Shown here in pieces: positions 56,183 to 64,000 of a DNA stretch of 64,000 nucleotides. Below the pieces are notes generated by a model. The model saw nothing but the letters and a program-made list of their open reading frames with translations. It was not told where the DNA came from and did not search any database. Numbering within the stretch: the stretch's first letter is position 1; every line of letters starts with the position of its first letter. The position numbers were made by a program, and so were the translations under genes. This DNA is from Omphiscola glabra (taxonomy: Eukaryota > Mollusca > Gastropoda > Lymnaeidae), in the NCBI GenBank assembly GCA_964017045.1, contig OZ024810.1:15908704-15972703 (forward strand), written 5' to 3'.

Positions 56183-57044
56183 GTTGGTGCATTTACAAGT
56201 ACGTGGATTTCTTCTGGACAGTTCACTTAAGTGGATTTTTTGGATAATATATCTCAAAGGTGAATTTCTGTATGGTTCATTCATGTTAAATTCTTCCTTT
56301 TTTAAAATCTTATCAGGGTTGGGGTGGGTGGGGTGGGGGGGGGAGGGGAAGTTGGGGAGCTCCGAATATTTGATTATATTTTTAAACTTAGTTTGATTTT
56401 TAAAAAAAAAACATTTTTCTGCAGTAATTTGTGTGTGTGGACTATAGTCCTCCCAATAAAGGTCGCCTTCTTCTGCATTTACTGGAGTGAAATTCAAAAT
56501 GGTGTACTTTAAAATATTATGTCCATTTCGTTTACTTGCGCATGAAAAACTACCAAAAAAAAAAAAACTCGTTTTATTTATCAACGAAACTACCCCCCCC
56601 CCCCCTGGTATTTATTTAAGCCAGAGCGAGTGTCTGGGGAGTTTGTGGGGGAATGGAGGGATGGAATGGGCAATTTGTGGGATTGGAACGGCGTGCAGCT
56701 GCCATGCTTTATTCGAATGGTAATAAGAAAATTGGAGATAGGAAAGGAAGATTTCGCCCGAGGGATGGAGGCTGTGGCGAGGGGGGGAGAAGTAGGTCGA
56801 CCCATCTTGATATTAAATAAACATTTTTTTTTTACACTGGAATCGGGACGTTCGATTTCTTGTATTATAGATCGGATTCTGCGTGATTACTGCTGCATGG
56901 ACGAGGAAGCCACGAGCGTCACCACCAGAGATATCAGAGGATTTTATAAGTCTGCTCCGCTAATAGAATTGGTGTGGATGTTTCACTTTCTAACTTGTTT
57001 TTTTTTTTTTCAAGTCTGGCCAACTTCATATTTTTCACCCGTCA

Positions 57045-57175
57045 CATTCAACTAATAGTCACCCCTGACCCACTAATAGTCATCACTGACCCTCTAACCA
57101 ACGAATCGTAACAATCAACTAATACTCATCACTGACCCACTAACCAACGAATTTATAAATAAACCACAAGCGACC
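57045..57175. repeat. Short degenerate repeat (CTAATAGTCATCACTGACCC)
   Basis: About four imperfect copies of ACTAATAGTCATCACTGACC plus CACTAACCAACGAA. Confidence 0.75.
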
Positions 57176-57179
57176 CCTA

Positions 57180-57690
57180 AAAAAAAAAGTTTTTCGCATA
57201 AATCCTTCATAAAACGTAATATCGAGCAATGTTGGTGGGGGCTTGAAGATTTGACAAAACATGCTTACAAGTAACGCACTTTATAAGAATCCCAATTAGT
57301 GCTCCCGCCTCCCCCAAGGCTCGCAACCGCATATTTTTTTCACCCCCCCCCCCTGAACTATATACTATTCCAATTACCCATCGGCTTTCACAAAGCAGAT
57401 ATATTTAAAAAAAAATTTTTTGCACACCAAACGCACTTGATATATTATATTGTTTGAAAGAATCTCATTTAGCGCAGTTATAAGGAACTTTCCTTCATGT
57501 CCCCCCTTGAAAAATAGGAAAAACTGATGGTATGGGTTGGGAGGCGAGGCTGAACATTAGATAGAATGCGTTGTCACCGAAAACGAGTCTTTATCTCAAG
57601 TGTCAGCTCGATAGGTTGACGGGAAGTGGGTCAGTTAACCGTCCAAAGATTTCTTTTTTGGCCAGCCACGAATTTAATGTAAAGGATTTA
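57180..57690 (+). repeat. Interspersed repeat, copy 3
   Basis: Shares ACATGCTTACAAGTAACGCA then CTTTATAAGAATCCCAATTA, ACCAAACGCACTTGATATAT, GAATCTCATTTAGCGCAGTT and TAGGTTGACGGGAAGTGGGT then CAGTTAACCGTCCAAAGATT with copies at 19840 and 54640. It ends at GGCCAGCCA like copy 1. Confidence 0.65.
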
Positions 57691-58029
57691 AAAAATAGCA
57701 TACATTCATTTTTAACATTGGTCCCCACGGAATTCTCTTTCTTAACATGACAGCACATATATTTACATATGTTGGGACGTATTTTATTTTTACACGATAT
57801 GTCGGACAAGGCAACAGGGCATATCACAGCGACAGCGGTTTCATAAATGTTTTTTTAGTGCCGTGACCCTTGGTAACATTTGCCATGTTATAGCGGCCCG
57901 CAACCTACATGTATTCCTAGAAAATGAGAAACAGGTGTTGAGAAGTTAAGGATTGTTGTGGGTTGTAAATTGAACAATAAAACATTCAAAAAAAAATTAT
58001 AGTGGAAGTGAAAAAAAAAAGATAGTGGT

Positions 58030-58320
58030 AGCCAGGAAAAGTATAGTGTGCGTGGGGGGGGGGGGGGTCGGATTAGAAGGGTAGAGGGGTTAGGGAGAGG
58101 GTGGGGCTATTTCTGTGAGAGGGTATAGGGTTGGTGGGGTATTGGACGAAGGGTAGATAGGGGGTGGGGGTTGAGAGCTGAATTGGTCTGAATAAAGGAA
58201 CGAGGGATGGGCATATGGCCAGGGATTATGTTGGGGGGGGGGGGGTGAATCGGTGTTAGGAGAGGGTGTGAACAGAACAGCCCCCACCCCCAACACCCCC
58301 CCTCGTCGCTCCACATACCG
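58030..58320. other. G-rich low-complexity region
   Basis: GGGTGGGG-rich sequence with several G runs. Pro-rich frames on the minus strand are composition artefacts. Confidence 0.6.
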
Positions 58321-58659
58321 TCTCTTGATTGATCTTCTACTCACATGCAGCGTGGCTGTGAGTTATTACACGAGAAGTGTGCACTCGCCGAGTAATGAAG
58401 GCTGGCTGAAGCGAGTGGAATGTGAGATGGAGGGGGAGGCGAGGGTTAACACGATGTGCCCAAATTCATCCTGGCATGACGGGAGGGTCAACGCTCTTTA
58501 GAGAGATTGTTTTTACCTGCAACTTCTAAAGGTGAATGGGGCATGCAATTTATTAATTTACCTGTTACTTACTCGACATCGGAATTAACTCTACTAGCAA
58601 TTGCCCCGGATTTTTAAAATTTAAAAATAATTTTTTTTTTTGTGTGTGAATAAATAGAA

Positions 58660-58695
58660 CTGCACGTGTTATTTCCGCTTCCGCCATCTCTGAGT
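58660..58695 (-). promoter_or_regulatory. YY1/ETS/E-box cluster, possible promoter and start codon
   Basis: On the minus strand AGAGATGGCGGAAGCGGAAA then TAACACGTGC combines a YY1-like AGATGGCGG, a GCGGAAGCGGAA (ETS-like) and CACGTG. The embedded ATG at 58687 would read MAEAEITRAV. No donor or downstream exon supports a gene. Confidence 0.2.
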
Positions 58696-59045
58696 TATTT
58701 TTTCAAATATGTTTAACAAATTATTGGTTTGAATTCATTCTACTTTATATTTTAAAAAACACAACTATTAATTATTGTTAATGAGCTTAATTATTCATCA
58801 TAATAAAAAGCAAAAAAAAAATTTCTTTACTTCTTGGAAAAATCCGTTGTTTCTTCATATATTTTTTTATATTTTAAAAATAAATAAATAAAAATACTAA
58901 TTATTATTCGGTATAATTATTTTACATACAAAATATTTTCATTGTCACCCAAATCGTGATCATTTAGGCTATTTGTTAACGGCATATGCAAGTTTTGATG
59001 TGACAATTTCGGATGTGAAATATACAAGTTGGGATGTGACGTGAC

Positions 59046-59213
59046 CAGTGGCGTAACAGAACAACGGCTTGGCATTGGGGCAATTGCCAAGGGCGCCGGC
59101 CTGCGCCAGTTCAAAAAGGCGCCGCTAAATCTCTAATTTGGTTAATTTTTCAATTTATCAAGGGCGCCAAAAATAAATTAGCCAAGGGCGTCAAAAACCC
59201 AGCTACGCCTCTG
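59046..59213. mobile_element. hAT MITE with perfect 8-bp target duplication
   Basis: Begins CAGTGGCGTAACAGAACAAC and ends CCAGCTACGCCTCTG. GACGTGAC flanks both sides (59038-59045, 59214-59221). The interior contains GGGGCAATTGCCAAGGGCGC and GCCAAGGGCGTCAAAAACCC. A partial relative is at 19684-19805. Confidence 0.9.
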
Positions 59214-59507
59214 GACGTGACACATCCAGGATGGCATGTGACAACTGATGAGCCAAGAAATGCGGCCGATTGAGGAGGTTGTATACCTGAAATCAGGTCA
59301 GATCGAAGTTAAGGCTGGTGTACTTACGATGTGATACATTGAATTTAGATATCGATCCCTGTTTCGACATGGATTGTAAATTGCTGAGTTTGTTACTGTG
59401 CCGATATATTGATTAGTGGAAACATGGTGGATAAGATGAACAACTGTAGGGGCATATTGTTTTATTTGAGGATTTTGTTTTTTTATGCTCCCCGTCTCAA
59501 AGGTCAC

Positions 59508-59908
59508 ATATCAGATGTTTATTTATGCTTCGTCTGGAAGCTCACATAGATGTTTATTTATGCTTCGCCTGGAAGGTCACATAGATGTTTATTTATGCTT
59601 CGTCTGGAAGCTCACATAGATGTTTATTTATGCTTCGCCTGGAAGCTCACATAGATGTTTATTTATGCTTCGCCTGGAAGGTCACATAGATGTTTATTTA
59701 TGCTTCGCCTGGAAGCTCACATAGATGTTTATTTATGCTTCGCCTGGAAGCTCACATAGATGTTTATTTATGCTTCGCCTGGAAGCTCACATAGATGTTT
59801 ATTTATGCTTCGCCTGGAAGCTCACATAGATGTTTATTTATGCTTCGCCTGGAAGGTCACATATAGATGTTTATTTATGCTTCGTCTGGAAGGTCACATA
59901 TCAGATGT
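59508..59908. repeat. 35-bp minisatellite, about 11 copies
   Basis: Tandem AGATGTTTATTTATGCTTCG plus CCTGGAAGCTCACAT. G/C and T/C variants (GGTCACAT, TTCGTC) alternate in a pattern that suggests multi-unit duplication. Confidence 0.95.
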
Positions 59909-60904
59909 TTAATATTGTACGACCTAGATCTCGAATGAAAATTTATCCCGAGTCCAAATCACTTGTAAATAGGGGACTGCAACTTTTCTTGTCACTCAGA
60001 GTTATCGTTCATACCGGGGGAGTACAAAGAACGTACAAAGATGGCTGCTCACATAGCAAAAACAGCATTTGAGACTGGGGTAAAAAACGTGTGCATCTGA
60101 GACATTTTTCTAATTTCTAGGCGAAAAAAGATTAACAAGGGCAAAAACCCCTGCCTTTTTCAGACCGTTGCAGTGCCCAATAGCGATGGATGGGGGGCCG
60201 TCCGGTATTAACCCCCTCCCCCCACCCCACCAACACTTTTTTTTAATGGTTAAAAGATCCACTCGTCCATAATAATAATGATAATAAATAGATGTACAAA
60301 TAGGAGCTATCATGGCATACCAACCTAACCCTGCACAACAAACATGTGACACTGTGTGTTGTTTTATACTGAATAACTACTGGTGTTGCTGATTCGTTAG
60401 CGCCCGTTTTTAATGTCCCGAAATCCATCCGCCAGTCGCAGTTCCGATCGATCTGTTTCATATCCCCTTACAACTTGCAGCGTAAACAGATCAAATCACA
60501 AATCATACCGATAGCCGATGACTCGATTTCGCTATCAAATTATGACGCAAAAATGACGTTGTTTAAAAAGAAAATAATAGATTGTGATAGTCGCATCAAC
60601 CTTTGTTGCTCAGCTACATACACTAACAAAAATGTTATACTACTAATTTTACATAGCCCTTTTTAGGACTTGGCGAAATACTGTTGTGGAAGTTACCAAG
60701 ACCAATAGGCAAAGATTTCTGTTGTGCTCTACATCGAGTCAAATACCAAAGGGGCTCAACTGGCGTTCAGAAATCAATACGCTAGTGAATGCTAGCGTTA
60801 GTTCGATCCTCGCGGGAGTTGTCTGTGTACGGTCTCGCTCTGCGTCTGGATTCTGCCCTGTCCGGGCTCTGATTGCTCTGCCTGGGCTCTGAATGCTCTG
60901 TCGT

Positions 60905-61190
60905 GGCTCTGGGTGCTAGAGAGCAACAGGGATCCTACCTGCCGGCATTGCAGCCTGGGCCCGGAGACGCTAGCGCATCTGTTGACCGAATGTGCCTCAC
61001 TAGATCTCCCGGGGGAATCCAGGGCGGTTGGGGAACCCTACGTGAGGAAAATGTTGTATGGCTCAGCTTCACCAGAATATGTGTGTTAGTGGGGGACATT
61101 CGGTCAACAGGTGCGCTCGTGTTTCTGGGACCAGGCTGCAATGCCGGCAGGTGGGGGTCCCTGTTATTATCTAGCCTAGCTCTGAGTACT
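60905..61190. pseudogene. Inverted duplication of a LINE C-terminal zinc-knuckle segment
   Basis: The arm at ~60905-60995 on plus reads CRHCSLGPETLAHLLTEC. The arm at ~61190-61097, read on minus, gives CRHCSLVPETRAHLLTEC. Both fit CX2CX8HX4C, the zinc knuckle found C-terminal to many LINE reverse transcriptases. The arms are about 90 bp, highly similar, and separated by about 100 bp of spacer, so the locus could form a hairpin. No reverse-transcriptase core is attached. Confidence 0.75.
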
Positions 61191-61425
61191 AAATGATATG
61201 AAAACATTCACATAGTTACTAAATAGTATGCCTACTAAATGATATGAAAACATTCACATAGTTACTAAATAGTATGCCTACTAAATGATATGAAAACATT
61301 CACATAGTTACTAAATAGTATGCCTACTAAATGATATGAAAACATTCACATAGTTACTAAATAGTATGCCTACTAAATGATATGAAAACATTCACATAGT
61401 TACTAAATAGTATGCCAACAGTTAA
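61188..61425. repeat. 46-bp minisatellite, about 5 copies
   Basis: Tandem ACTAAATGATATGAAAACAT plus TCACATAGTTACTAAATAGTATGCCT. Copies are essentially identical. It starts at the outer end of the inverted duplication's right arm. Confidence 0.95.
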
Positions 61426-61429
61426 GAAG

Positions 61430-62580
61430 CGCCCAAGCCCTAAAATATATAGTGATATAACCTGTCGATGAGTATAATTCGCGTTCCAGACCCCCCCCCC
61501 CGATATATATATATATATATACACATAGGGTATATATATCTATATAAGTGTGCCAAGTCATTTGGTCAAAGTTCCATGTCCTGACTTCTTACCAACGAGA
61601 GTTGGCCATGACGGTCACGTGATCAATGGCCAACAAAAGAAAGCACCAACAATCGCTCGTGGATTGCTCGTGTCTATTACCGAACTCAACTTGTGGCGTC
61701 TTTTAATATATAAGATGTGTTCCCCTCCCTCCACCCTGACCCCCACCCCCCCCCAATCCACCGCCCACCCAGACCTCTGTTATCGATCAGAGGAGTTACG
61801 TTATTTTGTTCCTCCTCCCGGATGTGTTGCTCGCACTGCCGTCCAAAAATGCGCACACAAAGCTAATTTTAGCCCTCTTGAAGAAATAAAAACCAACAAC
61901 TGTGCACCTCTCGTTCTCGGTGGTGTGGCTGAAAAACGTTTGTTTCGTGTTGGCTATCTTTTTGCCTAGCATAGACGACGGCAGGTGGAGGGGAAATATG
62001 TGGCGAGTCACTACGTAATGTTTGCTTGAGTTAATCTCTCAGCGCTTATCAGGGGAAACTCGTTTCTTCTAAAACAAAAGGTGTGAAGCTCCGACACGAA
62101 CATTGCCCTAGCGTTTAGAGGGCGGGTGCTGGATATCTTGTAAATTAATATAACCGTTTCTTCAAATGAGCGACACAGAGTATGGGGGGGGGGGGGGAAA
62201 GAACGCTACAAAACGACGAATGTGTCGGCAAGAAGTCTTCGTCAGCGAACAAACAGGAAAAAAGCAAAATTAATTTAAAAAAATAACACTTAGCTGAAAT
62301 GTCAGAGAATGACATCAAGACACATTCTCATACTTTTTTTCCCCTACTCATTTCCATTTTTCTAAACTGCTTGCAGTCTCTCCCCCATTTTACCATGCTG
62401 TAACTTTCGTAATGGCTTGCCGTCTCCTAAGTTGAAATGGCCCTCCGTCTGCCCTGTATATTATAGGAATTACATCGCTACTGTCAAGAAAAGCATCGGT
62501 CAGCATTGCCGGGAATTCCATGATAAAAAGCATCGGGAGCCTCGAAAACGGCCTAGTTTTACGCCATTAGTTACTTGAAA
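61430..62580. other. Non-coding region with AT microsatellite and dispersed motif
   Basis: (AT)n at about 61503-61520 and a C run at 61491-61501. The dispersed motif copy is at 62204-62262 (ACGACGAATGTGTCGGCAAG then AAGTCTTCGTCAGCGAACAA). No exon-like sequence supported. Confidence 0.5.
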
Positions 62581-62585
62581 AGAGA

Positions 62586-62880
62586 CAGTCTCATCTCCAG
62601 ACTCCACCAATACAAGTTACGGAAACGGTTATTAGTGACCTCGTTTGCCGATGAATGTGCCCTAAATGCAAGATCGGAACTGAAAATGCAGCAAATACGT
62701 GATCACTTTGCTAAGACCTGCGACAACTACTGACTCGTCATCAATACGAAAAAACCAAGAAAAACAACAATAGAGATCTTATACCAGCCAGCTCCTGGAA
62801 GAGCATACGAAGACCCTAAAATATCAGTGAAAGGACATTATCTCACAGCAGTAGCAAATTCACATATTTGGGCCCCAAGC
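62586..62880 (+). pseudogene. Dead LINE reverse-transcriptase palm fragment
   Basis: The plus strand reads LISRLHQYKLRKRLLVTS, then FADECALNARSELKMQQIRD, then INTKKPRK, YQPAPGRAYEDPKISVKGHY. This matches the palm of an animal LINE RT, where the catalytic-site motif is normally F/YADDCAL; here the second Asp is Glu (GAT GAA). One in-frame TGA follows CDNY. It stops 30 bp before the hAT-like end at 62909. Probably the same lineage as the C-terminal piece at 47834-48320. Confidence 0.85.
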
Positions 62881-62908
62881 ACACTCCTCATGTAGTAGTA
62901 CTATAGAT

Positions 62909-64000
62909 CAGCGTTTCTCAACCCGTGGGTCGCGCCCCAAAGAAAGAGCACAGCTCACGCTAAAGAAAGCGCACCGCTCACGCCCCAAAGAAAGCGCACC
63001 ACTCACGCCAAAGAAAGCGCACCGCTCACGCCCCAAAGAAAGCGCACCACTCACGCCAAAGAAAGCGCACCGCTCACGCCCCAAAGAAAGCGCACCGCTT
63101 ACGCCCCAAAGAAAGCGCACCACTCACGCCAAAGAAAGCGCACCGCTCACGCCCCAAAGAAAGCGCACCGCTCACGCCCCAAAGAAAGCGCACCACTCAC
63201 GCCAAAGAAAGCGCACCGCTCACGCCCCAAAGAAAGCGCACCACTCACGCCAAAGAAAGCGCACCACTCACGCCCCAAAGAAAGCGCACCACTCACGCCA
63301 AAGAAAGCGCACCGCTCACGCCCAAAAGAAAGCGCACCGCTCACGCCCAAAAGAAAGCGCACCACTCACGCCCAAAAGAAAGCGCACTACTCTCGCCCAA
63401 AGAAAGTGCACTGCTCACGTCCAGAAGAAAACGCACCACTCACGCTTAAAAGAAAGCGCACCGCTCATGCCCAAAGAAAGTGCACGGCTCACGCCAAAAT
63501 AAAGTGCACTGCTCATGCCAAAAGAAAGTGCACTGCTCACGCCCAAAAGAAAGCGCACCACTCACGCCAAAAGAAAGTGCACTGCTCACGTCCAAAGAAA
63601 GCGCACTACTCTCGCCCAAAGAAAGCGCACCGCTCACGCCCCAAAGAAAGCGCACCGCTCACGCCCCAAAGAAAGCGCACTGCTCACGCCCAAAAGAAAG
63701 CGCACTGCGCACGCCCAAAGAAAGCGCACCGCTCACGCCCAAAAGAAAGCGCACCGCTCACGCCCTAAGAAAGCGCACCGCTCACGCCCAAAAGAAAGCG
63801 CACCACTCACGCCCAAAAGAAAGTGCACCACTCACGCCCAAAAGAAAGCGCACCGCTCACGCCCAAAAGAAAGCGCACCGCTCACGCCCAGAAGAAAGCG
63901 CACTGCTCACGCCCAAAAGAAAGGGCACTGCTCACGCCCAAAGAAAGCGCACCGCTCACGCCCAAAAGAAAGCGCACCGCTCACGCCCTAAGAAAGCGCA
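62909..64000. repeat. ~24-bp minisatellite (AAAGAAAGCGCACCGCTCACG), >40 copies, seeded at a hAT end, runs off window
   Basis: CAGCGTTTCTCAACCCGTGG then GTCGCGCCCC at 62909-62938 is a typical hAT MITE left end. Its subterminal CGCCCCAAAGAAAGAGCAC becomes the first unit of an array (CGCCCCAAAGAAAGCGCACC plus RCTCA) that continues to base 64000 with 22-25-bp length variants. Alternating CGCCCC/CGCC units form a ~47-bp higher-order pattern in the first 400 bp. The frames read as AHRSRPKESAPLTP and are not genes. Confidence 0.95.

Noticed and set aside
56630..57055. 141-residue plus-strand frame, with an AG at 56866 before DRILRDYCCMDEEATSV
   Set aside because: It looks mildly exon-like in the middle, but no donor follows and the ends run through low-complexity sequence.
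60780..60830. Possible tRNA T-arm (AGTTCGATCCTCGCG)
   Set aside because: No matching T-stem, anticodon arm or acceptor stem could be drawn around it.
63406..64000. Arg/Lys/His-rich frames up to 158 residues resembling basic nuclear proteins
   Set aside because: Minisatellite of ~24 bp seeded from a hAT end. Frames change with unit-length variants.

Overview
This is a metazoan nuclear window: small phase-compatible exons with GT/AG ends, long AT-rich introns, decayed non-LTR retrotransposons, many small hAT-type elements and an unusually high density of minisatellites. The style (long poly-G/C runs, RTE- and CR1-like LINE tails, CAGTGGCGTAG-type miniature elements, dozens of short-unit tandem arrays) suggests a lophotrochozoan, probably a mollusc and perhaps a heterobranch gastropod. 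The phylum is inference. I see no prokaryotic or viral gene, CRISPR array, rRNA or convincing tRNA.

Only one gene can be reconstructed with confidence. It lies on the minus strand from 38082 down to 19099 as 16 coding exons whose phases all fit. They give a predicted 586-residue, largely coiled-coil protein that I identify as a homolog of FLACC1 (ALS2CR12, flagellum associated containing coiled-coil domains 1). An AATAAA signal lies 8 bases after its stop codon. A second minus-strand gene is represented only by two 5' coding exons (5546-5519 and 1536-1457, 36 residues) and runs off the left edge; I do not recognise it. A cysteine-rich candidate terminal exon lies at 33588-33372 inside the first long coding intron of the FLACC1-like gene.

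Layout. 1-5.6 kb: 36-bp minisatellite, small hAT element and the 5' part of the unknown gene. 5.6-19 kb: transposon graveyard, including a 3.8-kb hAT-type element (9424-13250, perfect 8-bp target duplication) that holds a dead LINE, a hAT element nested inside another, and two arrays of 12- and 15-bp units. 19.1-38.1 kb: FLACC1-like gene, with about ten minisatellites in its introns. 38-64 kb: no recognisable host coding sequence, but many minisatellites, LINE fragments on both strands, further MITEs, a few promoter-like CpG patches, and a ~24-bp array that runs off the right edge.

By my rough tally of array bounds, tandem repeats of 12-130-bp units occupy about 10 kb, or some 15% of the window. 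Most long open frames in the window are simply these arrays read in frame. No new biological system is evident. The observations most worth following are the FLACC1-like gene model, the hAT families with intact target duplications, and the tendency of minisatellite arrays to start just inside hAT-type ends.
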